Of a stretch of DNA of 64,000 nt, positions 28,333 through 37,257 are shown in pieces. Under the pieces are notes generated by a model. It worked only from the letters and a program-made list of their open reading frames with translations. It was not told the DNA's origin and did not search any database. This stretch comes from Mesorhizobium sp. YIM 152430. GTDB lineage: Bacteria > Pseudomonadota > Alphaproteobacteria > Rhizobiales > Rhizobiaceae. The stretch covers positions 248,001 through 312,000 of the forward strand of contig NZ_JARGES010000015.1 of NCBI RefSeq assembly GCF_029210365.1, read 5' to 3'. Made by a program: the position numbers and the translations under genes. Positions within the stretch are counted from its first letter, which is position 1, and each line of letters starts with the position of its first letter.

Positions 28333-29025
28333 ATGAGCCACGAGAGCTACACGCTCGAGGCCGAAGCGCGCGAAACGGTCGGTAAGGGGTCCGCCCGTGC
28401 ATTGCGCCGCGAAGGTCGCGTCCCCGCCGTCATCTACGGCGACAAGAAGGAACCCGTTTCGATTTCGCTCCCCTACAAGGAGCTGTTCATGAAGATCCAC
28501 GGCGGTGGCTTCATGACGACGATCGCCACCATCAAGGTGGGCGGCAAGTCGTATCAGGTCCTGCCGAAGGATTACCAGCTCGACCCGGTCAAGGATTTCC
28601 CGATGCATGTGGATTTCCTGCGCGTGTCTAAGAAGACCGTCGTCACGGTCGAAATTCCGGTTCACTTCCTCAACGAGGAAAAGTCGCCCGGCATCAAGCG
28701 CGGCGGCGTGCTCAACATCGTCCGCCACGCGGTCGAGGTTCACTGCCCGGCCGACTCGATCCCCGATGCGCTGGAATTCGACCTGACCGGTCTCGACATC
28801 GGCGATTCGATCCACATCTCGGCGATCGAACTGCCGAAGGGCGTCGAGCCGACCATCACCGACCGCGACTTCACCGTCGCCACCATCGCCGCCCCGGCCG
28901 TCCTGACGGCTGAGGAAGAGGCCGGCACGACCGAGGAAGCCGATGCCGAGGCCGTCGAGGTCGAAGGCGAGGAAGAAGCGGCCGAAGGCGAAGAGGCCGA
29001 AGCCAAGGAAGAAAAGGGCGAGTAA
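28333..29025 (+). CDS. rplY: 50S ribosomal protein L25/general stress protein Ctc
   Basis: 230 aa, the long Ctc form. The N-terminal L25 domain has [24 protein letters not shown] and [25 protein letters not shown]. The C-terminal TL5-like beta domain has [42 protein letters not shown]. The tail from about 195 is almost pure Glu/Ala. It binds 5S rRNA in the large subunit. The start at 28333 follows AAAGGA; the frame is open to 28243 but that part is non-conserved. It is paired with pth 30 bp downstream, a common arrangement. Confidence 0.95.
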   Translation: MSHESYTLEAEARETVGKGSARALRREGRVPAVIYGDKKEPVSISLPYKELFMKIHGGGFMTTIATIKVGGKSYQVLPKDYQLDPVKDFPMHVDFLRVSKKTVVTVEIPVHFLNEEKSPGIKRGGVLNIVRHAVEVHCPADSIPDALEFDLTGLDIGDSIHISAIELPKGVEPTITDRDFTVATIAAPAVLTAEEEAGTTEEADAEAVEVEGEEEAAEGEEAEAKEEKGE

Positions 29026-29055
29026 TCGTCCGGAACGGTCCGGGAGCGTTTGGAC

Positions 29056-29754
29056 ATGCGCATCATTGCAGGTCTCGGCAATCCCGGATCGAAATACGAG
29101 AACAACCGGCACAATGTCGGCTTCATGGCGGCGGACGCGATTGCCCGCCGCCATTCCTTTTCGCCCTGGTCGAAGAAGTTCCAGGCGCTGATCGCATCGG
29201 GCACGATCGGCACCGAAAAGGTGCTCCTCATCAAGCCGCAGACCTTCATGAACCTTTCGGGCCAGGCGGTCGGGGAAGCCATGCGCTTCCACAAGGCCGA
29301 CATCTCAGACCTGATCGTGCTCTATGACGAACTCGACCTCGATCCGGGCAAGGTGCGCATCAAGACCGGCGGCGGCCATGGCGGCCATAACGGCATCAAG
29401 TCGATCGACGCCCATTGCGGCAAGGATTACCGCCGCGTGCGCATCGGCATCGGCCATCCGGGTATCAAGGAAATGGTGACCCACCATGTCCTCGGCGACT
29501 TCGCCAAGTCCGACAATGACTGGCTCGACCCGCTGCTGGACGCCTTCGCCGACCATGCCGAATTGCTGGCCAAAGGCGACGATGCCGGCTTCATGAACAA
29601 GACCGCGCTGGCCGTGCAGGGCACGAAGGCGACGCCCAAGCCTGCCCCTAAGGCGCAAAGCCACATTCGCCAGGCCCGCCCGGCGCCACAGGTCAAGCTG
29701 CCGGAGACGGGGCCGATGGCTGCCATGCTGAAGAAGCTGTTGGGCCGGGAATAG
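29056..29754 (+). CDS. pth: Peptidyl-tRNA hydrolase
   Basis: 232 aa. It begins [23 protein letters not shown], containing the catalytic His (about 20). [27 protein letters not shown] and [12 protein letters not shown] follow. It frees tRNA from stalled peptidyl-tRNA in the cytosol. The last 45 residues are a Pro/Lys-rich extension absent from E. coli Pth but common in alphaproteobacteria. The ATG 29056 is 9 nt after GGGAG; a TTG two codons upstream is less likely. Confidence 0.95.
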   Translation: MRIIAGLGNPGSKYENNRHNVGFMAADAIARRHSFSPWSKKFQALIASGTIGTEKVLLIKPQTFMNLSGQAVGEAMRFHKADISDLIVLYDELDLDPGKVRIKTGGGHGGHNGIKSIDAHCGKDYRRVRIGIGHPGIKEMVTHHVLGDFAKSDNDWLDPLLDAFADHAELLAKGDDAGFMNKTALAVQGTKATPKPAPKAQSHIRQARPAPQVKLPETGPMAAMLKKLLGRE

Positions 29755-29851
29755 GACATTCCCCTTCAAAATTCGTATCCCTTCGCGCCCCTTCCCTTTT
29801 CCCCGCATCGATCCGATATGTGGCGGCAACGCACCGCTCCTGGAACCGACC

Positions 29852-30439
29852 ATGCCGGAAAACAACGATCTCGATACGATGGAAGGCGTCCTCGACACCA
29901 TCGCGGACGCTGGCGACGGCGCGCGCGTTTCGGTCGGGAACATCGTCAACGAGATCGGCGACGACGCATTCGGACCGCTGATGCTGATCCCGGCCCTCGT
30001 CGCCGTGACGCCGGCAAGCGGCATTCCCGGCTTGACGGCGACGGCCGGGCTGATCATCGCGCTCGTCGCGTTCCAGATGGTCATCGGCCGCAAGGCGCTC
30101 TGGCTGCCCGGCTTCATCCTGCGCCGCACCATTTCCCGCTCGAAGCTCGACACCGCCCGCGACTGGCTGGCGAAGCCCGCCCGCATCATCGACCGGCTGA
30201 CCGGCAAGCGCCTGTCCTTCCTCGTCAAGCCGCCCTTCTCGCTCGTCCCGGCCCTGATCTGCCTTTGCGCCGGGCTCATCATGCCATTTCTCGAATTCGT
30301 GCCCTTTTCAGGCTCGATCATGGCGGGCGCCGTGGCGCTCTTCGCGCTCTCCTTCGTCACCGAGGACGGCATCCTGTCGGTTCTCGCCACGTTGCTCGTC
30401 GCGGGCGTCGGCTATCTGGCCTGGACGGCGATGGTCTGA
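29852..30439 (+). CDS. exoD: ExoD-family membrane protein
   Basis: 195 aa with four or so hydrophobic segments. Family stretches include NEIGDDAFGPLMLIPALVAVTPASGIPG and FQMVIGRKALWLPGFILRR. ExoD of Sinorhizobium meliloti affects exopolysaccharide production and alkali tolerance; the biochemical function is unknown. It sits between pth and ychF in the same direction, with gaps of 97 and 71 bp. Confidence 0.88.
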   Translation: MPENNDLDTMEGVLDTIADAGDGARVSVGNIVNEIGDDAFGPLMLIPALVAVTPASGIPGLTATAGLIIALVAFQMVIGRKALWLPGFILRRTISRSKLDTARDWLAKPARIIDRLTGKRLSFLVKPPFSLVPALICLCAGLIMPFLEFVPFSGSIMAGAVALFALSFVTEDGILSVLATLLVAGVGYLAWTAMV

Positions 30440-30510
30440 CACTTGACCTTCGCGCCCCCATTCCCCATAGCCCCCTCAACGAAAATTTCTGCCACAGGAC
30501 GGGCATTTCC

Positions 30511-31614
30511 ATGGGTTTCAAATGCGGCATCGTCGGGCTTCCCAATGTGGGCAAGTCGACGCTCTTCAACGCACTGACCAAGACGGCCGCCGCGCAGGCC
30601 GCCAACTATCCCTTCTGCACCATCGAGCCGAATACCGGCGAGGTTGCGGTTCCCGATCCGCGCCTGAAGGCGATTGCCGGCATTGCGAAGTCGAAGGAGA
30701 TCATCCCGACCCGCATCTCCTTCGTCGACATCGCCGGGCTGGTGCGCGGCGCCTCGAAGGGCGAAGGGCTGGGCAACCAGTTCCTCGCCAACATCCGCGA
30801 GGTCGACGCCATCGTCCACGTCCTGCGCTGCTTCGAGGATGACGACATCACCCATGTCGAGGGCAAGATCGACCCGGTCGCCGATGCCGAGACGGTCGAG
30901 ACCGAACTGATGCTCTCCGACCTCGAAAGCCTCGAACGTCGTGCGCTCCAGTTCCGCAAGCGCGCCGCCTCGAAGGACAAGGAGGCCCTGACCGTGCTGC
31001 CGATGATGGAAGAGGCGCTGAAGCTTCTCCAGGACGGCAAGCCGGTGCGCATGTTGCTGAAGGGCATCGCCGCCGAGGATCTGCGCATCCTCGAGGGGCT
31101 CAACCTGCTGACCTCCAAGCCCGTCCTCTATGTCTGCAACGTCGCCGAGGCCGACGCTGCCAAGGGCAACGAACACACCGCCGCCGTCGAGAAGATGGCC
31201 GCAGCACAGGGCGCGAGCGCCGTCACCATCTCCGCCGCCATCGAGGCCGAGGTGGCGCAGCTTTCCGACGAGGAAGCCGCCGAGTTCCTGGGCGATCTCG
31301 GCCTCGATGAGCCGGGCCTGGATAGGCTCATCCGCGCCGGCTACGAACTTCTCGACCTGATCACCTATTTCACCGCAGGTCCGAAGGAAACCCGCGCCTG
31401 GACCGTCGGCAAGGGCTCGAAGGCCCCGCAGGCGGCCGGCGTGATCCACACCGATTTCGAGCGCGGCTTCATCCGCGCCCAGACCATCGCCTATGACGAC
31501 TACGTGTCGCTCGGCGGCGAGACGGCGGCCAAGGATGCCGGCAAGGCGCGCGACGAAGGCAAGGAATATGTCGTGCAGGACGGCGACGTGCTGCTCTTCA
31601 AGTTCAACACCTGA
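30511..31614 (+). CDS. ychF: Redox-regulated ATPase YchF (Obg-family)
   Basis: 367 aa. The P loop GLPNVGKST, DIAGLVRGASKGEGLGNQFL and the G4-type motif NVAE are seen; NVAE replaces NKxD and explains the family's preference for ATP. A coiled-coil insert (about 130-180) and a C-terminal TGS domain ending DGDVLLFKFN complete it. It associates with ribosomes and affects stress tolerance. The ATG 30511 begins directly at MGFKCGIVGLPNVG. Confidence 0.95.
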   Translation: MGFKCGIVGLPNVGKSTLFNALTKTAAAQAANYPFCTIEPNTGEVAVPDPRLKAIAGIAKSKEIIPTRISFVDIAGLVRGASKGEGLGNQFLANIREVDAIVHVLRCFEDDDITHVEGKIDPVADAETVETELMLSDLESLERRALQFRKRAASKDKEALTVLPMMEEALKLLQDGKPVRMLLKGIAAEDLRILEGLNLLTSKPVLYVCNVAEADAAKGNEHTAAVEKMAAAQGASAVTISAAIEAEVAQLSDEEAAEFLGDLGLDEPGLDRLIRAGYELLDLITYFTAGPKETRAWTVGKGSKAPQAAGVIHTDFERGFIRAQTIAYDDYVSLGGETAAKDAGKARDEGKEYVVQDGDVLLFKFNT

Positions 31615-31687
31615 GGTCGGCTGGGCCATTGCGCCCGGCGCTGCGGCAGGCCACACTATCGTTCAAGATTGAACAGGATTGCGAGCC

Positions 31688-32155
31688 ATGACCGAAAAGC
31701 GCTGGGCGTTCGAGGACTTCACCGTCGGGCGCACGATCGTCCTGCCCGAAAAGCATGTCACGGCCGAAGAGATCATCGACTTCGCCTCGCAGTTCGACGC
31801 CCAGCCCATGCATCTGGACGAAGCGGCCGGCAAGGCGTCGATCCTCGGCGGCCTCGCCGCATCGGGCTGGCACACCTGCGCGATGTTCATGCGCATGATG
31901 TGCGACGCCTTCCTGAACGATTCGACCTCGCAAGGGGCGCCCGGCGTCGACTATGTGCGCTGGAAGAAGCCGGTGATCGCCGGCGACACGCTGACGGGCA
32001 GATCGACGATCACCGCCGCACGCGTATCGGCCAAGCGGCCGGGGCTGGGCTTCGTCACCGTCGAGCACCGGCTTTTCAACCAGAAGGGCGAGACGGTGCT
32101 CGAACTGGCCAATACCGGCATGTTCCTGCTGCGCGAACCGGGAGCGGCCGCATGA
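31688..32155 (+). CDS. MaoC-like hotdog-fold dehydratase, first of pair
   Basis: 155 aa. A MaoC-type hot-dog fold starts FEDFTVGRTIVLPEKHVTAEEIIDFASQFD, followed by QPMHLDEAAGKAS with the Asp/His hydratase dyad region, then ASGWHTCAMFMRM and VRWKKPVIAGDTL. Expected to hydrate or dehydrate an acyl thioester. The ATG 31688 is preceded by a weak GCGAG. It overlaps the next MaoC gene by 4 bases (ATGA). The two are similar, which suggests duplication and a heteromeric enzyme. Confidence 0.85.
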   Translation: MTEKRWAFEDFTVGRTIVLPEKHVTAEEIIDFASQFDAQPMHLDEAAGKASILGGLAASGWHTCAMFMRMMCDAFLNDSTSQGAPGVDYVRWKKPVIAGDTLTGRSTITAARVSAKRPGLGFVTVEHRLFNQKGETVLELANTGMFLLREPGAAA

Positions 32156-32622
32156 CGCTCGACGAATATCTCCTGATCGGCAAAAAAGTCGAACTCGGCA
32201 GCCACACCTTCACGGCGGACGAGATCAAAGAATTCGCGGCGAAATACGACCCGCAGCCCTTTCACATGGACGACGAGGCAGCACGGCAGTCCGTCTTCGG
32301 TCGTCTATGCGCGTCGGGCTGGCACACCTGCGCGATGTGGATGCGCTACAACCTTCAAAAGCGGCAGGACATGGAAGGCGCCGGCTGGGGCGGCGAGGGC
32401 GAAAAGCCCGTCTTCGGCCCCTCGCCCGGCTTCACCAATCTGAAATGGCTCAAGCCCGTCTATGTCGGCGAAACGATCACCTTCACCCGCACCGCCAAGG
32501 CACATCGGGCGGTGGCTTCCCGCCCCGGCTGGCGCGTGATGACGCTGGTTTGCGAGGCATTCGATCAGAGCGGCGACAAGGTGCTGGAGTTTGAAAGCGC
32601 GGTGCTGTTGCAGGCGGATTAG
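32152..32622 (+). CDS. MaoC-like hotdog-fold dehydratase, second of pair
   Basis: 156 aa, same fold as the first: FTADEIKEFAAKYDPQPFHMDDEAARQSVFG, ASGWHTCAMWMRY and LKWLKPVYVGETITF. It retains the Asp/His hydratase region in QPFHMDDEAA. It has an insert (about 70-85, GAGWGGEGEKPVFGPSPGF) that the partner lacks. Cotranslated with the first gene. No acyl-CoA synthetase or dehydrogenase lies beside the pair, so the pathway is unknown. Its stop overlaps that of paiB (TTAG). Confidence 0.85.
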   Translation: MTLDEYLLIGKKVELGSHTFTADEIKEFAAKYDPQPFHMDDEAARQSVFGRLCASGWHTCAMWMRYNLQKRQDMEGAGWGGEGEKPVFGPSPGFTNLKWLKPVYVGETITFTRTAKAHRAVASRPGWRVMTLVCEAFDQSGDKVLEFESAVLLQAD

Positions 32623-33248
32623 GTTCCAGGCAGCACCATCGCCGCAGCCAGCCGATCCACCTCACGCTCACTCGCTCCAAGCCCGGCCGCCACGCCAAAC
32701 CGATCCGCTTCCGGCCTGTTCTGGCTCATCTTGCGCTTGCCGAAAAGGCGGGTGATGGGCAGGCGCAGGCCGACGATGCCGCGCAGTTGCGCGTCGATGA
32801 AACGGTCCGGCGCATCCGAGACGGCCCAGGGCTCGGCGCGCCCGGCCTCGTGGCGAAGGGTCAGCCGCGTGACGATTTCGCGCAGCCGCTCTGCATCATC
32901 GAAGAACTCGACCGGGCCATGCGCGTGGACGGCGACGTAGTTCCAGGTCGGCACGACCTTGCCGTGCTCTCGCTTGGAGGCATACCAGGACGGCGTGACG
33001 TAGGCGTCCGGGCCGGAAAAGATCGCCAGCGCCTCGCCGGTCGGCGCAAGCTGCCACTGGTTGTTGGCCCTGGCGACGTGGCCGTAAAGCGTGCCGAACT
33101 CGCCTTCGCTCGCCTCAAAAATCAGCGGCAGCGGCGTGGCGATCAGCCCCTCTTCGGTCGATGTGACGAGTGTCGACAGCCCCGCTGCGCGCATGATGGC
33201 GGCGAGCGCGGCGGGGTCGTCCTCACGGAAGGCGGGCGGCGTGTACAT
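32619..33248 (-). CDS. FMN-binding negative regulator PaiB family
   Basis: 209 aa. Split-barrel flavin-binding fold beginning MYTPPAFREDDPAALAAIMRAAG, with LYGHVARANNQW, PSWYASKREHGKVVPTWNY and LRGIVGLRLPITR. In Bacillus, PaiB regulates sporulation and protease genes; most relatives are heme- or flavin-binding proteins of unknown role. It converges on the MaoC pair and has a 65-bp gap from apt's 3' end. No PaiA acetyltransferase is adjacent. Confidence 0.88.
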   Translation of the reverse strand: MYTPPAFREDDPAALAAIMRAAGLSTLVTSTEEGLIATPLPLIFEASEGEFGTLYGHVARANNQWQLAPTGEALAIFSGPDAYVTPSWYASKREHGKVVPTWNYVAVHAHGPVEFFDDAERLREIVTRLTLRHEAGRAEPWAVSDAPDRFIDAQLRGIVGLRLPITRLFGKRKMSQNRPEADRFGVAAGLGASEREVDRLAAAMVLPGT

Positions 33249-33313
33249 GGCTCGATCCTACTATCGACGCTGCGTCGGAAAAGAGGCGAGACCGCCGAGC
33301 GATTGGACCAGCC

Positions 33314-33859
33314 TCAGTGTCCCTCGAACGCCACCAGCGTCCGCACCGGCACGCCGAGCGCTTCGAGCTTCGCCCGGCCGCCCAGTTCCGGCAGGTCGAT
33401 GACGAAGCAGGCGGCGACGATCTCGGCGCCCATCTGGCGCAGCAGCTTCGCCGCGCCCTCGGCCGTCCCGCCAGTCGCGATCAGGTCGTCGACGAGGATG
33501 ACCTTCTCGCCCGGCGCGACGGCGTCCTTGTGCATCTCCATTTCGTCGAGCCCGTATTCGAGGCTGTAGGCAACGCGCACGGTCTCGTGCGGCAGCTTGC
33601 CTTTCTTGCGGATCGGGATGAAGCCGGCCGACATCTGGTGCGCGATCGCGCCGCCGAGGATGAAGCCGCGCGCCTCGATGCCGGCGATCTTGTCGATCTT
33701 GGCGCCGGCATAGGGATGGACCAGTTCGTCGATGGCACGGCGGAACGCGCGCGCATTGCCGAGCAGCGTGGTGATGTCGCGGAACATGATGCCCGGCTTC
33801 GGGTAGTCGGGAATGTTGCGGATCGCCGAGACGAGCGTGTCGTGAAGGGTCGTGTGCAT
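33314..33859 (-). CDS. apt: Adenine phosphoribosyltransferase
   Basis: 181 aa type I PRTase. It has [52 protein letters not shown] and the PRPP-binding loop [17 protein letters not shown]. It salvages adenine to AMP in the cytosol. It lies downstream of the petABC operon, beyond the terminator at 33929-33955, as is usual in Hyphomicrobiales. Confidence 0.95.
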   Translation of the reverse strand: MHTTLHDTLVSAIRNIPDYPKPGIMFRDITTLLGNARAFRRAIDELVHPYAGAKIDKIAGIEARGFILGGAIAHQMSAGFIPIRKKGKLPHETVRVAYSLEYGLDEMEMHKDAVAPGEKVILVDDLIATGGTAEGAAKLLRQMGAEIVAACFVIDLPELGGRAKLEALGVPVRTLVAFEGH

Positions 33860-33928
33860 GGCTGCCCCGCGATGGATGTGCGCTATTGGTAGAAGAAGGC
33901 GGCGGCGAAAGGAAGCCGCGCGCGGCCA

Positions 33929-33955
33929 CGAAAAAAGGGCGCCCGCAGGCGCCCC
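33929..33955 (-). terminator. Rho-independent terminator of petABC
   Basis: On the minus strand a perfect 7-bp stem GGGCGCC / GGCGCCC with a 4-base loop is followed by six Ts (33936-33931), about 20 bp past the petC stop codon. Confidence 0.85.
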
Positions 33956-33974
33956 TTGAAAACCATCGCGAACG

Positions 33975-34805
33975 TCAGTGCGCGACGTTCGACCAGATCT
34001 TGCGCTTGGTCAGATACACCAGCACCGCAAAGCCGATCAGGAACAGCATGACCACGAAGCCCATGCGCTTGCGATCCTCCATATGCGGCTCTGCGGCCCA
34101 CATCAGGAACGCGGTCACGTCATGGGCATATTGCTCGACGGTCTCGGGCGTCCCGTCGTCGTAGCTGATCAGGCCCTCCTGAAGCGGGGGCGCCATCGAC
34201 AGCGACGTTCCGGCGATGAAATGCGGGTTGTAATAGGTGCCGGGCTGCTGCTCGTAGCCCTCCGGCGCCTCTTCATACCCGACCAGGAGGTTGTAGATAT
34301 AGTCCGGGCCGCTCTCGGCATATTGGGTGAAGATGTCGAAGACGAAGAGCGGAAAGCCCCGCTCCACCGCGCGCGCCTTGGCGATCAGCGACAGGTCCGG
34401 CGGCGCCGCGCCGTTGTTCGAGGCCGCGGCCGCTTCCGCATTGGGAAACGGGCTCGGGAAATAATCGGACGGGATCGCGGTCCGCATGAACATGTCGCCA
34501 TTGGCGTCCGGTCCGTCCTCGATCTCGTACTCGCCGGCGAGCGCGCGAACCTGCGCCTCCGAATAGCCGAGGTCTTCGAGCGTGCGGAACGCGACGCGCT
34601 CCATTCCGTGGCAGGCCGCGCAGCCTTCGCGATAGACCTTGAGGCCGCGCTGCAACTCGCCCCGGTCATAGGTGCCGAACGGGCCTGCGAAGCTCCAGTT
34701 CTGTTCGACCGGCTTGATCAGCGGATATTCCGCCGCGCCTGCCGCCGCCGTCGCACCGACGACGATACCGAGCGCGGCAACAATCCCCTTGAGAACAGTC
34801 TTCAT
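33975..34805 (-). CDS. petC: Cytochrome c1 (bc1 complex)
   Basis: 276 aa. Signal peptide (1-24), heme c motif CAACH (about 62-66), and the distal Met ligand in [13 protein letters not shown] (about 205). A C-terminal membrane anchor (about 250-268) follows [10 protein letters not shown]. It passes electrons from the Rieske protein to cytochrome c in the periplasm. Here it is separate from cytochrome b, unlike the fused fbcH of Bradyrhizobium. It is the last gene of petABC, 33 bp behind petB. Confidence 0.95.
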   Translation of the reverse strand: MKTVLKGIVAALGIVVGATAAAGAAEYPLIKPVEQNWSFAGPFGTYDRGELQRGLKVYREGCAACHGMERVAFRTLEDLGYSEAQVRALAGEYEIEDGPDANGDMFMRTAIPSDYFPSPFPNAEAAAASNNGAAPPDLSLIAKARAVERGFPLFVFDIFTQYAESGPDYIYNLLVGYEEAPEGYEQQPGTYYNPHFIAGTSLSMAPPLQEGLISYDDGTPETVEQYAHDVTAFLMWAAEPHMEDRKRMGFVVMLFLIGFAVLVYLTKRKIWSNVAH

Positions 34806-34838
34806 GTCTTGTCAGTCCTTTCGAGCCGGCGCGCCGGT

Positions 34839-36143
34839 TCAGCCTTTGGTTTCCGGCGACGCATTGGCGCCGGCGGGCTGGACGGATGCCGCCCCCCTGT
34901 TCTTGGCAAGCACCGCTTCGGTGATCGAGTTCGGCAGGCGCTTCGGCGTCTCGATCAGCCCGAGAAGCGGCATGAGGATCAGGAAGAAGCCGAAATAATA
35001 GAGCGTGGCGATCTGCGACATGATCACATAGGCGCCTTCCGCCGGCTTGGCGCCGAGCCAGCCGAGGAAAATCGAGTTCGCCACGAACAGCCAGAAGAAC
35101 AGCTTGTACCAGGGGCGGTAGACGGCCGAGCGGACCTTGGACGTGTCGAGCCAGGGCACGAAGAACAGCACCGCGATGGCGCCGAACATGGCGAGCACGC
35201 CGCCCAGCTTGGAGTCGATCGGGCCGATGTTGAAAGTGATGGCGCGCAGGATCGCGTAGAAGGGCAGGAAGTACCATTCCGGCACGATATGCGACGGCGT
35301 CTTCAGCGAATCCGCCATGATGTAGTTGTCCGCATGTCCCAGATAGTTCGGGATGTAGAAGACGAAATAGGCGAACATGATGAAGAACAGCACCATGCCG
35401 AACGCGTCCTTGACGGTGGCATAGGGCGTGAAGGGCAGCGTGTCGGTCTTCTGCTTGACCTCGATGCCGGTCGGGTTTGTCTGTCCCGTCACATGCAGCG
35501 CCCAGACGTGGAGGACAACGACGCCGGCGATCATGAAAGGCAGGAGATAATGCAGCGAGTAGAAGCGGTTCAGCGTCGGATTGTCGACCGCGAAGCCGCC
35601 GAGAAGGAGCTGCTGGACCCACTCGCCGACGAGCGGAATGGCGGTGAAGAAGCCGGTGATGACCGTCGCGCCCCAGAAGGACATCTGGCCCCAGGGCAGC
35701 ACGTAGCCCATGAACGCCGTCGCCATCATGAGCAGATAGATGATCACGCCGAGAATCCACAAGAGCTCGCGCGGCGCCTTGTAGGAGCCGTAATAGAGCC
35801 CGCGCGCGATGTGCAGATAGACGGCGACGAAGAACATCGACGCACCATTGGCGTGGATGTAGCGCATCAGCCAGCCCGAATTGACGTCGCGCATGATCTT
35901 TTCGACCGAATCGAACGCCATGTCGACATGCGCCGAATAGTGCATGGCCAGCACGACGCCGGTCACGATCTGCACGACCAGCATGATCGAGAGAATGCCG
36001 CCGAACGTGTAGGCGTAGTTCAGATTGCGCGGAACGGGATAGGAAACGAACGAGTCGTGCACCAGCCGCGGCAGCGGCAGGCGTGAATCGAACCAGCGTC
36101 CCATGCCGCTCGTCGGCGTGTAGGTAGAGTGTCCACCGCTCAT
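34839..36143 (-). CDS. petB: Cytochrome b (bc1 complex)
   Basis: 434 aa with eight membrane helices. Heme b ligands lie in the His-bearing helices [32 protein letters not shown] and [23 protein letters not shown]. The Qo-site motif PEWY is present ([15 protein letters not shown]). Quinol oxidation and reduction take place here. The C-terminal tail past residue 405 is Ala/Pro-rich. The gene lies 21 bp after petA. Confidence 0.97.
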   Translation of the reverse strand: MSGGHSTYTPTSGMGRWFDSRLPLPRLVHDSFVSYPVPRNLNYAYTFGGILSIMLVVQIVTGVVLAMHYSAHVDMAFDSVEKIMRDVNSGWLMRYIHANGASMFFVAVYLHIARGLYYGSYKAPRELLWILGVIIYLLMMATAFMGYVLPWGQMSFWGATVITGFFTAIPLVGEWVQQLLLGGFAVDNPTLNRFYSLHYLLPFMIAGVVVLHVWALHVTGQTNPTGIEVKQKTDTLPFTPYATVKDAFGMVLFFIMFAYFVFYIPNYLGHADNYIMADSLKTPSHIVPEWYFLPFYAILRAITFNIGPIDSKLGGVLAMFGAIAVLFFVPWLDTSKVRSAVYRPWYKLFFWLFVANSIFLGWLGAKPAEGAYVIMSQIATLYYFGFFLILMPLLGLIETPKRLPNSITEAVLAKNRGAASVQPAGANASPETKG

Positions 36144-36164
36144 TATTGTAAGCTCTCTCTTGAC

Positions 36165-36728
36165 TTAGCCGATTCTGATGACCGTCTCGGAAATGAATTC
36201 GAACACCGGCACGGGCAGGTTCGTCGGCGCCGGGCCGGTACGGATGCGGCCGGCGGTGTCGTAATGCGAACCATGGCAGGGGCAGAACCAGCCGCCGAAA
36301 TCGCCGGCCTGGCCGAGCGGCACGCAGCCCAGATGCGTGCAGGAGCCGATCATGACGATCCAGTTCTCCATGCCCTCGCCGGCCGAGCGCGCGAGATCAG
36401 TCGCCGGCTCCGCGTCGCCCAGATTGTCGTTGCGGGCGACCGGGTCCTTGAGATCGGAAAGCTCGACGGCACGCGCGTCGGCGATTTCCTGCTCGGTGCG
36501 GTTGCGGATGAAGACCGGCTTTCCGCGCCACTTCGCGGTCACGGACATGCCCGGCTCGATCGCCGACACGTCGACATCGACGGTCGCGAGCGCCAGCGTC
36601 GACGCATCCGGGCGCATCTGGTCGATGAACGGCCAGACCGCGCCACCGACGGCGACCACGCCGGCCATGCCGGTGGCGATGTAGAGAAAGTCGCGGCGGG
36701 TCGGCTCGGTCGTATCGTTCACGCTCAC
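36165..36728 (-). CDS. petA: Rieske iron-sulfur protein (bc1 complex)
   Basis: 187 aa. A Tat-type N terminus ([16 protein letters not shown]) acts as uncleaved anchor. The [2Fe-2S] ligands are in CTHLGC and CPCHGS (about 129 and 149). It carries electrons from quinol to cytochrome c1. The start is taken as GTG 36728, with AAGGA about 10 nt before it; a second GTG lies two codons downstream. It is the first gene of petABC; the promoter must lie between 36729 and the gene behind it at 36945. Confidence 0.95.
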   Translation of the reverse strand: MSVNDTTEPTRRDFLYIATGMAGVVAVGGAVWPFIDQMRPDASTLALATVDVDVSAIEPGMSVTAKWRGKPVFIRNRTEQEIADARAVELSDLKDPVARNDNLGDAEPATDLARSAGEGMENWIVMIGSCTHLGCVPLGQAGDFGGWFCPCHGSHYDTAGRIRTGPAPTNLPVPVFEFISETVIRIG

Positions 36729-36944
36729 GGGACTATGATCCTTATTGCCTCACTTCGACCGCAGGAAGCCGTGATGCTCACCCGTCCCGGACATGCTGCG
36801 CAACGGCAAGCGATGCCGGGGGCGTCCCCCAGTCATTTGGCGAAGGTTTCTATGCCCGCCTTGGCCTCTTGTCCAGACGTTACAAGGGCGTGAGGGCAGT
36901 TTGTCGCGGGGGTTGTTGATAGTCGAAAGAGCGCTTTTGCAAGA

Positions 36945-37253
36945 TCAACTCGCACCCAGTCGCGCCAGCACCTCGGGCGGAATGCCGTAGTCGCGGATCG
37001 CGTCGTGGTGGCGGCGAAGGCCGATAAGTTCGCGCTGGATGAAATAGGCATGGACCGCATCCGCCGCCGCCTTGACGAGAAGCCTGCGGTTCTCGTCGCG
37101 CGTCTGATGGGCGTTGAGCGCCGCCATTGCCCTGGCGACCCGGTCCCCCGCCCGCCCCAGCGAGGACGCCATCTCGCCGGCGAGTTCGTAGTCGAGCGTG
37201 TCGAGCCCGGTCTGGATGCGCGCGCCGCCTTGTCCGGGAAGCCGAAGCGCCAT
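36945..37253 (-). CDS. Small conserved protein (DUF6665-like)
   Basis: 102 aa, all-helical by composition. It has LDTLDYELAGEMASSLGRAGDRVARAMAAL and a C-terminal HAYFIQRELIGLRRHHDAIRDYGIPPEVLARLG. The C-terminal motif recalls the DUF6665 family, from memory. No membrane segment or signal. It starts 4 bp after the stop of the second ABC exporter gene and is probably in that operon. Function unknown. Confidence 0.7.
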   Translation of the reverse strand: MALRLPGQGGARIQTGLDTLDYELAGEMASSLGRAGDRVARAMAALNAHQTRDENRRLLVKAAADAVHAYFIQRELIGLRRHHDAIRDYGIPPEVLARLGAS

Positions 37254-37257
37254 CGCC